Shown here: in pieces, positions 1 through 8,148 of the stretch
How the letters are laid out: the number at the start of each line of letters is the position of its first letter
Numbering within the stretch: position 1 is the stretch's first letter
Source of the DNA: Polaromonas sp. YR568
GTDB taxonomy: Bacteria > Pseudomonadota > Gammaproteobacteria > Burkholderiales > Burkholderiaceae_C
Direction: 5' to 3'
Assembly (NCBI RefSeq): GCF_900116715.1
Contig: NZ_FPBM01000014.1
Span: forward strand, 1 to 60,851
Length of the DNA: 60,851 nt
Position numbers and translations under genes: made by a program
Notes under the pieces: generated by a model
The model's database searches: none
Told to the model about the DNA's origin: nothing
The model's input: the letters and a program-made list of their open reading frames with translations, nothing else

Positions 1-2487
1 AGGGGAAGCGTTAACTACAACATGAATGACCGCTACTGCCTGGACGGCCAGCGCTTGATCCTGGTCAGCGGCACGTACGGTGCCACGGGTAGTGAATACA
101 AAACCGAGCTGGACAGCTTCAGCCGCATCATCGCAACGGGAACAGCGGGCAATGGCGTGGCTTACTTCACGGTGCAGACCAAAGCCGGCCTGACGATGGA
201 ATACGGCAACACCGCCGACTCCCGCATTGAGGCGCAAGGCAAGACCTCGGTGCGGGTCTGGGCTGTCAACAAGATCAGCGACGTCAAGACCAACTTCATG
301 ACGTTCAGCTACACCGAGGACGACGTAAACGGCGAGTATTACCTCGCCCGTGTTGACTATGCGGGCAACGTCACTGCCGGCGCCAGTCCGGCCAGTCAGA
401 TACGTTTTAACTATGAAGCAAGGCCGGACATCCTGGTCCGGTACCGCAATGGCGCCAAAAGCAGAACGCCACTGCGGATGACTTCAGTGCAGGCTTACGC
501 CGGCCTGTCTCTGGTTAAAAGTTATGCGCTTTCTTATGACAACCTGGCTGCCGGAGGCTCGACACGGCTAACAGGCATACAGGAATGCGAGAACACCAAT
601 GCATGCGTACAGCCCACAAATTTTGGGTGGCTGACTGGCACCAATGGAATGGACGCGGCAGTTGTTGCAACCGATATCAATGGCAGCGGCTGGACCTCCA
701 GCGCCTATCCTCGCCGGTTCGCTGATGTCAATGGTGACGGAATGCCCGATATTGTTTTGATCGACAAGGACGAAGCAGTCGCCCATGTATTTTTGGCCAA
801 GGGAGACGGTTCATTCCTTGCCCAGCCGGTTTCAACTGACGTCAACGGCAGCGGCTGGACTGAGTCCGCCTACCCCCGGTATCTGATAGATGTGAACGGT
901 GACGGGCGGGCAGATCTGGTGATGGCTGCTAACAGTGAAGCAGAGGTGTACGTGTTTCTCGGCCAGGCGAACGGGTCTTTCTCACAGCAGGCTGTGGTCA
1001 CTGACGTCAACGGCAGCGGCTGGATTTCCAGCGCCTATCCCCGGCGATTCGCCGATGTCAACGGTGATGGCCTGTTGGACTTCGTCCTGATCGACAAGGA
1101 TGAAGCGGTGCCCTATGTGTTTCTTGGCAAGGAAGATGGTTCATTCATGGCGCAACCGGTTTCGACGGATGTCAACGGCAGCGGATGGACCGAGTCAGCC
1201 TATCCCCGGTATTTGATGGACGTCAACGGTGATGGGCGGGCAGATCTGGTGATGGTGGCCAATAGCGAGGCGCAGGTGCACGTTTTTCTGGGGCAGGAGA
1301 ACGGTTCTTTCTCACAGCAGGCGCTATCGACTGACGTTGACGGAAGCGGCTGGACGTCCAGCGCTTTCTCCCGGCAATTCGCCGATGTCAATGGCGATGG
1401 CCTGCCGGACTTCATCCTGATTAGCAAGGATGAGGCGGTACCGCATGTCTTCCTGGGCAAAGGTGACGGAACGTTCCTGGGCCAGCCTGTATCCACCGAC
1501 ATCGATGGCAATGGATGGGCTGAGTCGACTTATCTCCGCAACTTCGCGGACATCAATGGAGATGGGCGGGCGGACCTGGTGATGACGCTGATTAGCGAAG
1601 CGAAGACCTATGTATGGCTGGGTCAGGCCGATGGTTCATTTGTGCAGCAGCCCGTATCGACGGACATTAACGGCGATGGCTGGACTTCGAGTGCCTATGT
1701 CCGGGAGTTTGCCGACATCAATGGTGACGGCAAGAGCGACCTGATCCTGGTGACGGAAAGTGAAGCCATCATGCATGTGTCTCTTTCCAGGTTTCCAGCT
1801 TCTTTGCTTCAGTCTGTTTCAAGAGGCTCCGACATCACCGCGACGATCGCCTATAAGCCTCTCACCGACAGCGTGTTCTACGCCAAAGACACGGAGCCCA
1901 ATGCTTCGGCGTATCCGAAACTGGATCTGCAGTATGCGCAATACGTGGTCAGTTCAGTCGCCAGCAGCAACGGCGTCGGCGGCACGGTCACCACGCAATA
2001 CAACTACGGTGGGCTGAAGGCAGAGCAGGGCACAGGCCGGGGCATGCTGGGCTTTCGGTGGATGAGGTCAAAGAACCTGGCGAACAACATTGAAAGCTAC
2101 ACAGAGTTCAACCAGAGCTGGCCGTTAACGGGAAGTGTTGCCAAGAGCGAAACCAGGCTGGCCGGCTCGGGCAACGCAGGTGTGCTCAAACGCGCCACCA
2201 ACAGCTATGCCCAGGGCACGGGCTCGGCCACAGGCACCACCTTTGTGTACCCCAGCCAGAGCGTGGAAGAAAGCTGGGACCTGGGTGGCGCCGCTTATCC
2301 GACGGTGACCAATACCTATCAATACGGCCAAAGCCCGCAGTACGGCGACCCGACGCAAATCAGCGTGACCAACAGTGCAGGGGCCGGCAAGACCACCGTC
2401 AACGAATACTGGCCGGCCAATACCGGCAGCGGCAGCTGGGTGCTCGGGCGGCTCAAGAAAGCCACCGTGACCAGCGTGGCGCCTTAG
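1..2487 (+). CDS. SpvB/TcdB-like secreted protein with seven VCBS/FG-GAP repeats (5' end outside window)
   Basis: The reading frame is open from base 1, and an ATG at 22 lies inside conserved sequence (NYNMNDRYCLDGQRL), so the true start is upstream; 828 residues are visible. The N-terminal part looks like the SpvB/TcdB-type beta-propeller shell that precedes RHS repeats. Residues ~224-600 hold seven repeats of exactly 55 residues, starting at bases 670, 835, 1000, 1165, 1330, 1495 and 1660. Each carries a calcium-binding-like D-x-N-G-D-G-x-x-D loop and a later VFLG strand, as in VCBS/FG-GAP propellers. The C-terminal third resembles the TcdB middle region. It ends at VTSVAP, 72 bp before the RHS gene, whose first mature residues look like the continuation of the same architecture. 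Family knowledge suggests an exported polymorphic toxin component; the target is unknown. Confidence 0.8.
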   Translation, partial: RGSVNYNMNDRYCLDGQRLILVSGTYGATGSEYKTELDSFSRIIATGTAGNGVAYFTVQTKAGLTMEYGNTADSRIEAQGKTSVRVWAVNKISDVKTNFMTFSYTEDDVNGEYYLARVDYAGNVTAGASPASQIRFNYEARPDILVRYRNGAKSRTPLRMTSVQAYAGLSLVKSYALSYDNLAAGGSTRLTGIQECENTNACVQPTNFGWLTGTNGMDAAVVATDINGSGWTSSAYPRRFADVNGDGMPDIVLIDKDEAVAHVFLAKGDGSFLAQPVSTDVNGSGWTESAYPRYLIDVNGDGRADLVMAANSEAEVYVFLGQANGSFSQQAVVTDVNGSGWISSAYPRRFADVNGDGLLDFVLIDKDEAVPYVFLGKEDGSFMAQPVSTDVNGSGWTESAYPRYLMDVNGDGRADLVMVANSEAQVHVFLGQENGSFSQQALSTDVDGSGWTSSAFSRQFADVNGDGLPDFILISKDEAVPHVFLGKGDGTFLGQPVSTDIDGNGWAESTYLRNFADINGDGRADLVMTLISEAKTYVWLGQADGSFVQQPVSTDINGDGWTSSAYVREFADINGDGKSDLILVTESEAIMHVSLSRFPASLLQSVSRGSDITATIAYKPLTDSVFYAKDTEPNASAYPKLDLQYAQYVVSSVASSNGVGGTVTTQYNYGGLKAEQGTGRGMLGFRWMRSKNLANNIESYTEFNQSWPLTGSVAKSETRLAGSGNAGVLKRATNSYAQGTGSATGTTFVYPSQSVEESWDLGGAAYPTVTNTYQYGQSPQYGDPTQISVTNSAGAGKTTVNEYWPANTGSGSWVLGRLKKATVTSVAP
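670..1806 (+). repeat. Intragenic 165-bp tandem repeats in A-B-A-B-A-B-A order
   Basis: Seven in-frame units with an exact 165-bp period. Odd units (A) read TDxNGSGWTSSAYPRxFAD; even units (B) read TDVNGSGWTESAYPRYLxD and contain GDGRADLVM. The higher-order unit is therefore a 330-bp A-B dimer, which indicates expansion by duplication of pairs. The last unit decays after about base 1790. Confidence 0.85.
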
Positions 2488-2559
2488 GCGAATCGCCAAG
2501 CCAAACACAAACGATCAGAAGCAAGAGCAAGAAGCAAGATTCATAAGAGGGCGGGAAAC

Positions 2560-5500
2560 ATGAAACACCATATCCACAAAAACTTTGCAGCCATCACTCT
2601 GCTGGCCGTACTTGGCTGGGGGCAAGCGGCATGGGCCGATACCAAGGTGCGCGCCAGCAGCTTTGAGTACGACGCAAGCGGGCTGCTGACCAAAGAGGTG
2701 GTGGAGCCCGACAGCCCCAATGATTGTCTGCAGACCAGCTACGCCTACGACACCTTTGGGAACAAGACCGGTGTCACGACGTCTGCCTGCGCAGGTGCCA
2801 GTGGCTACGCCATCTCCAGCGCTGGCGCACCGCGCACTGCGACCAGCAACTTTGGTACCGACGGCCGCTTCCCTTTAAGCACCAGCAACGTTCTCGGGCA
2901 AAGCGAGACCAAGGTTTATGACGCCCGCTTTGGCGCCCCATCGAGCCTGACCGGCCCCAACAGCCTGGCCACCCAGTGGGAGTACGACGGCTTTGGCAGA
3001 AAGAGCAAGGAGACCCGCTCCGACGGCACCTACACCACTTGGGCCTACAAGCTGTGCACAGACGCCGGCATCAGCTGCCCCGGCCCTATCGGTGGGGCGG
3101 TGATTAACTGGGTCGCCATCGAGCAAAGCTACGCGAGCAATGCCACAGCTAGCGTCCCCGAGAAGCGCGCTTATTACGACACTCTGAACCGCGTGGTACG
3201 CACCCAGTCGGCCGGTTTTGACGGTGCAGGCGCTGCGCCGACTCTTGTACAGGACACCGAGTACGACGCCCTGGGCCGTGTGGCCCGCAAGTCCAACCTC
3301 TACAAACTGGTCGGCGGTACTGCCTACTGGGCCAGCTACGCCTATGACATGTTGGGACACGTCATTCGCGAAGAGTCGCCTGATCCTGATGCAGTAGGCG
3401 GCGTGGCCGTCACCACCATCAGCTACAGCGGCTTGACTACGGTCACCACCAACAGCAAAGGCCAGACCAAGACCACCATCAAGAACGCACAAGGCCAGGT
3501 CGCCCAGACTCTCGATGCTCAGGGCAACAGCATTACCTATAGCTACGACGCGCTCGGCCAGCTCACCCAAACGAATGCGGCCGGCTCTATTACGACGATG
3601 GCCTATAACCAGCGCGGCCAGAAGATCAGCATGGCCGACCCCGCCATGGGCGCCTGGGAGTACCGCTACAACGTTTTTGGCGAGCTCGTCTGGCAGCGTG
3701 ACAGCCTGGGCCAAGCCGTCACCATGGCGTACGACACCCTGGGCCGCATGACCCAGCGCACCGAGCCAGACCTGGTAAGCCAGTGGAGCTACGACAAGAA
3801 GTTTGACGGCAATGCCTGCGGCAAGGGCGTGGGCAAGCTCTGTGAAGCCAAGTCTGACAATGGCTACAACCGCGTGCACACCTACGACACACTGGGCCGG
3901 CCGATTAGCACGGCCACCGTGCTGGACAACCCCAGTACCCCGGCAGTCGTCAGCGTCGCTTACGACGCCGTCACCGGCCGCTTGGCTAGCAAGACCTGGC
4001 CCACCGGCTACCAGGCCAGCTACGTTTACAGCGCCACCGGCTACTTGAAACAGGTCAACGGCGGTGGCACCGGCGGCTTTACCCAGACCGTGAGCTACGA
4101 GGTGCTGGCCATGGACGCCCAGGGCCATATCACCCAGTACAAACAGGGCAACCAGGTCACCACCGTCAAGGCTTATCAGGAAGCCACCGGCAAGCTGACC
4201 GGCCAGACGGCTACCAAAGATGGGCAGGCCACCGGCAATGTGCTCAGCCAGAGCTATACCTATGACTCGTTGGGCAACCTGACCACGCGGGCAGACAACT
4301 CACCCGGTGTCGGCACCCAGGAGAGCTTCAGCTACGACAGCCTGAACCGCCTGACCTTGAACACCTTGTTGGGTGGCGCGGTCAGCCCGCCAACGACGAC
4401 CGAAGTGATGTACGACGCCCGGGGCAATATCACTTACAAGAGCGATGTAGGCCGCTACTGGTATGACGCAGCACGGCCGAACCGCATGACCAACATCACG
4501 CTGGAGACTGCTCCAGGTGCGCAAATTGCACTCAGCGGCACGCGTCAGCTGGCCTACGCCTTTGATGACTACAAGCCGGGCGCACAGACGGTCAACGGAA
4601 CAGCGTTGGGTAACGGCAACCTCGAATACACGGTCAGCCTGGATGCGGTCAACAGCCGCCACACCTACCGCGGCGAGACGTACACCAGCTTCAACATGCC
4701 GGCCACGATCACCTTCGGCAACATGTCGGGTAGCACGGCCGGGCCTGTGGACCGCAACTTGGCCTTTGTCTACGGCCCCGAACACCAGCGGATCAAGCAG
4801 ACGGTGGTGGGTGGACCTAATCCAGGCACCACCTGGTACCTCAACGGTGAAGACTCCTTGGGTCTGAGCTACGAGAAGGAGATCAAGGGCACGGGCATCA
4901 CCGAGAACAAACATTACGTGAGTGCTGGCGGGGTGGTGTTTGCACTGTTTGTGAGCCGCACAGGCACGCTCGGTTCAACCCCAGCCACCACCACCAGCTA
5001 CTTCCATAATGACCACCTGAGCAGCGTGGTGGCGATCAGTGATGAGACCGGCACCGTCGTCGAGCGCATGGCATTTGATGCCTGGGGCAAGCGGCGCTTC
5101 GTCAACGGCACGCCGGATGTGCTGGACTCCATCGTCGGCTTCAACACCGACCGCGGCTACACCATGCATGAGCACCTCGATGAGATGGGGGTGATCCATA
5201 TGAATGGGCGAATCTATGACCCGCTCATTGGGCGGTTCATGAGTGCGGATCCGTTTATCCAGAGCCCGGACACGCTGCAGAGCTACAACCGCTATGCCTA
5301 CGTACTGAACAACCCTTTGACCCTTACGGATCCCAGCGGCTACTTCAGTTTGGGAGGCTGGTTCAAGGCATTTGTTTCATTCTCATTCAACCCGTCTCTG
5401 AAGAACACGTTCAATCTGATCGCGGCCCAACCGGGACAGAAGCAGATTGACCAATTCATCATGAGTAACCAACTGCTCTACAGTGCTGGGCAAATAGTGG

Positions 5501-6342
5501 CTGCTTATTTTGGGGGACCAGCAGGGGCGGCGGCGTACTCTTCTTATTACGCCTATCGGAGCACAGGGTCCATGACTGCGGCTTATAAAGCCGGTGCTAT
5601 TAGCTATGCAACAGCAGTTGGCTTCCACGTTGTAGGTGACATTGCCCCGTCTGGAATTGGCAACGTGATCGGCCACATGGCAGTGGGCTGTGCGAGCGCG
5701 GCGGCCAGTGGCGGTGATTGTGGTTCAGGCGCACTTGCAGCTGGGGCTGGGTCAGCCTGGAGTAAATATGGTCCGAAGTTTGAAGGCTTTGCAGCTAAAT
5801 TGGTTTCGCATGCGATAGTAGGTGGCACTGCCAGCGTACTTGGAGGGGGTAAGTTCGAGAATGGGGCCGTCACTGCTGCGTTTGGATACCTTTTTAATGA
5901 GCTTAGACATGAGAGTTCAAGTCTTCAGCGCGGTGAGGCAACGAAGGGCACCAGGGCAGCTTACGCACATGGTTGGATCGATGCTAGCGAAAATGCTATT
6001 CCGGATGATCCTGTCGCCCATAGACAGGCGATGGCTGAACTTACCGATGGTGCTAGCACTGTTGTAGCGCTGGGAACTGCTGCCTGCGTAGCCTTTACCC
6101 CGTGTGCAGGGGGGGCGGTCGTAGGGGGAACTATCATTGGCGCTGGGCTTAGTGTGACGAATAGTGCTCTTATAAGTTCTCCTTCTAGTTCTTTTGTCGA
6201 TGCGGGAATTGACCGCTTGGCTTCGCTCGTCCCTAAGGGGTGGAAATTTGCTAGTCAAATCGCTGCCGAAGTATTCAAGAAAACAGGCGTCGTAGATAGC
6301 TCGAAAGCGGCAATTGATCAAAGCGTCAAAAGGCCGAACTAG
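2560..6342 (+). CDS. RHS-repeat protein with signal peptide and variable C-terminal tip (polymorphic toxin)
   Basis: 1260 residues. A Sec signal peptide (MKHHIHKNFAAIT...AWA, cleavage near residue 26) is followed by many YD repeats of the form YDxxGR/YDALGQLT to about residue 880. The RHS core end motif GRFMSADPFIQSPD, then NRYAYVLNNPLTLTDPSGY, lies at residues ~890-928. After it comes an alanine/glycine-rich, possibly membrane-active pretoxin region ending in GGGKFENGAVTAAFGYLFNE (~residue 1100-1113), a motif common just before toxin tips of RHS and hemagglutinin-type proteins. The final ~146 residues match no toxin family I recognise; they include a hydrophobic stretch (VVALGTAACVAFTPCAGGAVV). 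GC content falls towards the 3' end, as expected for exchangeable tips. The ATG has a purine-rich leader (aagagggcgggaaac). By family, a contact-dependent or secreted toxin delivered after cleavage at the core. Confidence 0.88.
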   Translation: MKHHIHKNFAAITLLAVLGWGQAAWADTKVRASSFEYDASGLLTKEVVEPDSPNDCLQTSYAYDTFGNKTGVTTSACAGASGYAISSAGAPRTATSNFGTDGRFPLSTSNVLGQSETKVYDARFGAPSSLTGPNSLATQWEYDGFGRKSKETRSDGTYTTWAYKLCTDAGISCPGPIGGAVINWVAIEQSYASNATASVPEKRAYYDTLNRVVRTQSAGFDGAGAAPTLVQDTEYDALGRVARKSNLYKLVGGTAYWASYAYDMLGHVIREESPDPDAVGGVAVTTISYSGLTTVTTNSKGQTKTTIKNAQGQVAQTLDAQGNSITYSYDALGQLTQTNAAGSITTMAYNQRGQKISMADPAMGAWEYRYNVFGELVWQRDSLGQAVTMAYDTLGRMTQRTEPDLVSQWSYDKKFDGNACGKGVGKLCEAKSDNGYNRVHTYDTLGRPISTATVLDNPSTPAVVSVAYDAVTGRLASKTWPTGYQASYVYSATGYLKQVNGGGTGGFTQTVSYEVLAMDAQGHITQYKQGNQVTTVKAYQEATGKLTGQTATKDGQATGNVLSQSYTYDSLGNLTTRADNSPGVGTQESFSYDSLNRLTLNTLLGGAVSPPTTTEVMYDARGNITYKSDVGRYWYDAARPNRMTNITLETAPGAQIALSGTRQLAYAFDDYKPGAQTVNGTALGNGNLEYTVSLDAVNSRHTYRGETYTSFNMPATITFGNMSGSTAGPVDRNLAFVYGPEHQRIKQTVVGGPNPGTTWYLNGEDSLGLSYEKEIKGTGITENKHYVSAGGVVFALFVSRTGTLGSTPATTTSYFHNDHLSSVVAISDETGTVVERMAFDAWGKRRFVNGTPDVLDSIVGFNTDRGYTMHEHLDEMGVIHMNGRIYDPLIGRFMSADPFIQSPDTLQSYNRYAYVLNNPLTLTDPSGYFSLGGWFKAFVSFSFNPSLKNTFNLIAAQPGQKQIDQFIMSNQLLYSAGQIVAAYFGGPAGAAAYSSYYAYRSTGSMTAAYKAGAISYATAVGFHVVGDIAPSGIGNVIGHMAVGCASAAASGGDCGSGALAAGAGSAWSKYGPKFEGFAAKLVSHAIVGGTASVLGGGKFENGAVTAAFGYLFNELRHESSSLQRGEATKGTRAAYAHGWIDASENAIPDDPVAHRQAMAELTDGASTVVALGTAACVAFTPCAGGAVVGGTIIGAGLSVTNSALISSPSSSFVDAGIDRLASLVPKGWKFASQIAAEVFKKTGVVDSSKAAIDQSVKRPN

Positions 6343-6380
6343 GCATCTACGAGGGCAATAACCGACTAGGGCAGCAACAA

Positions 6381-6548
6381 ATGAAATTACCGCCAATATT
6401 CGCGGTCGATTATGTCGGCGTGCTGTTGTCCTTCATTGGCCTAATAGGGCTAACTGGCTGGGTTCAGGGCCTTGTTTTGATCTCGGCGGGGGTCTGTTTT
6501 GCGATTGGACGATGGCTCGCCTATATGAAAAATGCGAGCTCCGACTAG
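6381..6548 (+). CDS. Small membrane protein, candidate immunity protein for the RHS tip
   Basis: 55 residues starting MKLPPIFAVDYVGV, with two predicted membrane segments (VGVLLSFIGLIGLTGW and GLVLISAGVCFAIG) and a short polar C-terminus. It begins 38 bp after the RHS stop codon, in a different frame, and precedes a terminator at 6754. Genes in this position in RHS and CDI loci usually encode immunity proteins, and membrane-spanning immunity proteins accompany pore-forming tips; that assignment is inference from position only. The same frame is open upstream of the ATG back to 6318 without a start codon, reading a GIYEGNNRLGQQQ stretch. It might therefore be a frameshifted remnant of an older RHS tail instead. 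Confidence 0.5.
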   Translation: MKLPPIFAVDYVGVLLSFIGLIGLTGWVQGLVLISAGVCFAIGRWLAYMKNASSD

Positions 6549-6659
6549 GTGAATGTCTGGTAGGGTAGGGCCTACATGCTTTCCGGTGTTAGATGCCGCG
6601 AAATCAGATACTTCACCCAGTTCGCTCATCCATGTGACGCCATTCCTTCAAATTTGATG

Positions 6660-6679
6660 ATGTCAAGTTAACTTGACAT
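6660..6679. promoter_or_regulatory. 20-bp perfect palindrome, possible operator
   Basis: ATGTCAAGTTAACTTGACAT is self-complementary over all 20 bases. The right half contains a TTGACA -35-like hexamer (6673-6678), but no convincing -10 follows at 16-18 bp. It could be a dimeric repressor site or a recombination-related sequence; the cognate protein is not in this window. Confidence 0.5.
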
Positions 6680-6753
6680 GCGCGTTATACCCTCGAACGT
6701 TTGAAGGCAATTTTCAGATCGAATTGGGTCGTAGCCCTTTAAATTAAGGCATG

Positions 6754-6786
6754 GATTGCTACTAAAATAATAGCAATCGTTTTTTT
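6754..6786 (+). terminator. Rho-independent terminator of the RHS locus
   Basis: Perfect 8-bp stem GATTGCTA / TAGCAATC (6754-6761 with 6771-6778), 9-nt loop, then G and a run of seven T (6780-6786). The stem is AT-rich, so it may be leaky. It lies 205 bp after the small membrane ORF on the same strand. Confidence 0.7.
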
Positions 6787-6805
6787 ACTTGGATGGGTTC
6801 ATCTT

Positions 6806-6838
6806 GCGACGGGGATTTCGAATCCCCTGCGTCGACCA
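6806..6838 (+). other. tRNA T-arm/acceptor-like fragment ending in CCA, possible attachment-site remnant
   Basis: GGGGA-TTTCGAA-TCCCC makes a 5-bp stem with a 7-nt loop containing TTCGAA, followed by a 7-nt strand, an A and CCA, as at a tRNA 3' end. No D-arm or anticodon arm is present upstream and the loop is one base off the canonical TTCRANY register. It cannot be a functional tRNA here. Such fragments are left by islands integrated in tRNA genes, but the same bases also form a simple hairpin (CGACG...CGTCG outer, GGGATT/AATCCC inner). Confidence 0.3.
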
Positions 6839-6886
6839 ATTTGACGGCAAGTGAGAAATGAGCGAGCGCTCTTTAAACCTGCGCCA

Positions 6887-7420
6887 TCAAAGCTTGCTCA
6901 GCTGCACAAACCACAAACCCCGAACCACCTGCGCCGAAGCAAACCCGATCTGGCTGCCGCCACCTCCGGCGCCCGTCACGCTTTCCAGCTGCCAGGGCCT
7001 GCTTTCATAACCGCCATTGAGCGCTTCCGTCACCGCCGAGGCTTTGGCGATCGCATCCAGCTCAAACTCCAGGCGCAGCACGCCGGCCGTGCCATCGAGG
7101 TTCATGTTGCGCAACCGGACACCGATTTCTTTGAGGTTTTCGGCAGAGGCAAACACCTTATTCAGGTCTTGTTGCAGCAACTGAACGGCTTGCTCTGCGC
7201 TGGCTTGTTTGGGGTCGGCAACGACAACCCGGCGTGCATTGAGCTGTGCTATTTGCTGTTTGGCAAGGCTGACGCGGCTTTCAATGTCGCGGGTTGCCTG
7301 GCTGGACTTCTGCCAATACAAGGCCACGCCGCCTGCCAGGCACACGGCGCCCAAGGCGGCCGCAGCCCATATCCAGTGCCAGCGTTTCTCCACCACAAAA
7401 TCAATATCAATCGCCTTCAT
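6887..7420 (-). CDS. PilN-like/GspL C-terminal-like inner-membrane platform protein
   Basis: 177 residues: a short cytoplasmic N-terminus (MKAIDIDFVVEKRW), one membrane helix (IWAAAALGAVCLAGGVALYW, ~17-36), a coiled-coil-prone stretch (~40-95) and a ferredoxin-like periplasmic domain. This is the topology of PilN, MshJ and the C-terminal half of GspL, which sit on the inner-membrane assembly platform of type IV pilus and type II secretion machines. It is the last gene of the operon and its ATGA start overlaps the stop of the PilM-like gene by 4 bp. Assignment rests on topology and context. Confidence 0.6.
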   Translation of the reverse strand: MKAIDIDFVVEKRWHWIWAAAALGAVCLAGGVALYWQKSSQATRDIESRVSLAKQQIAQLNARRVVVADPKQASAEQAVQLLQQDLNKVFASAENLKEIGVRLRNMNLDGTAGVLRLEFELDAIAKASAVTEALNGGYESRPWQLESVTGAGGGGSQIGFASAQVVRGLWFVQLSKL

Positions 7421-8148
7421 ACGCTGTACCAGTGGCCGGCCCAGCGGCGAGGAGCGTTTGCCATGAAAGGGTGGGGATTCAGGCTGAAGCCGAGTTTGGC
7501 AAACCCGCTTTCCTCATGGCCTTGGTCTTGCAGCCATTGTTGGGTATGGGCTTGCAAAGACGTGGCGTCCGGTTCACCGGGCAAGGTCATGGTCTTGAAG
7601 CCGCCCTTGCCGTCGCTTGCGATCAGGGTGGCGGCGTCGGGTTCAATCACCAGCAGGCTTTTGATCGTGCGCTGGCGGCTGAGTTTTGATTGGGTGGCGG
7701 TCGCCCATAAGGGCGACACCGACACCAGCCTGCAGCCCAGTTGCATCGCCCAGCGTTCCAGTTCTTGCTGCATGGGCAATGAGATGGCCGCCGCTGCGCC
7801 GGGCGCGAGGGCGTCGATTTCGCAAGCGATCTGTTCAAGATCGGTGCCCATGTCTCTGGCGGCGGATGCCAATGCGATTTGCCGCCGTTCTTCCCAGCGG
7901 GTCACGCCTTCAGGAACTGTCACGCCGAGGGCCGGGCACCAGGCGCCGCTCAGGCTGACGCGCAAGCGGCTGCCTTTTTTAAGGACGACCTGTGCGGCGG
8001 CTGCGCTGTCGGCCAGTCGGGCCAGCACGCGCTCCAGCGGCAGGGTAGCCGGGCTGCGCGAGACGATGGCTTCTTTGGCTCCGGCCTTGAGCATTGCCAC
8101 GCCTTGCCCCAGATAAACATCTACTGTTTCAGACCAGACCGACCACAC
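7417..8148 (-). CDS. PilM-like/GspL cytoplasmic-domain-like protein
   Basis: 243 residues from a GTG start at 8148, chosen because a perfect AGGAGG (8155-8160) lies 6 nt upstream; an ATG at 8193 would add 15 residues deep inside gspE. No membrane segment. The order (soluble actin-like fold before a PilN-like protein) and segments such as LLVIEPDAATLIASDGKGGF are consistent with the PilM/MshI/GspL cytoplasmic family that links the ATPase to the platform. The N-terminal PilM peptide that binds PilN is not obvious, so it is divergent. It overlaps the end of gspE by 20 bp. Confidence 0.55.
   Translation of the reverse strand: MWSVWSETVDVYLGQGVAMLKAGAKEAIVSRSPATLPLERVLARLADSAAAAQVVLKKGSRLRVSLSGAWCPALGVTVPEGVTRWEERRQIALASAARDMGTDLEQIACEIDALAPGAAAAISLPMQQELERWAMQLGCRLVSVSPLWATATQSKLSRQRTIKSLLVIEPDAATLIASDGKGGFKTMTLPGEPDATSLQAHTQQWLQDQGHEESGFAKLGFSLNPHPFMANAPRRWAGHWYSV

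Larger units (their letters stand above)
6549..6886. other. Non-coding stretch between the RHS locus and the secretion operon
   Basis: No reading frame worth calling. It is AT-richer than its surroundings and holds, in order, a 20-bp perfect palindrome (6660-6679), a rho-independent terminator (6754-6786) and a tRNA T-arm-like sequence ending in CCA (6806-6838). It looks like the boundary between an accessory block and the conserved chromosome. Confidence 0.6.

Noticed and set aside
670..1806. Regular repeats considered as a CRISPR array
   Set aside because: Period is 165 bp, a multiple of 3, fully coding, with no short identical repeats separated by unique spacers.
2875..4128. A 417-codon frame antisense to the RHS repeats
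   Set aside because: The RHS protein is continuous with conserved YD repeats; the antisense frame is low-complexity.
6673..6701. A sigma-70 promoter using TTGACA inside the palindrome
   Set aside because: No -10 hexamer at 16-18 bp; the only TATAC-like sequence is about 6 bp away.
6806..6838. A functional tRNA gene
   Set aside because: Only the T-arm and acceptor-like 3' end can be drawn; the D-arm, anticodon arm and 5' acceptor strand are missing.
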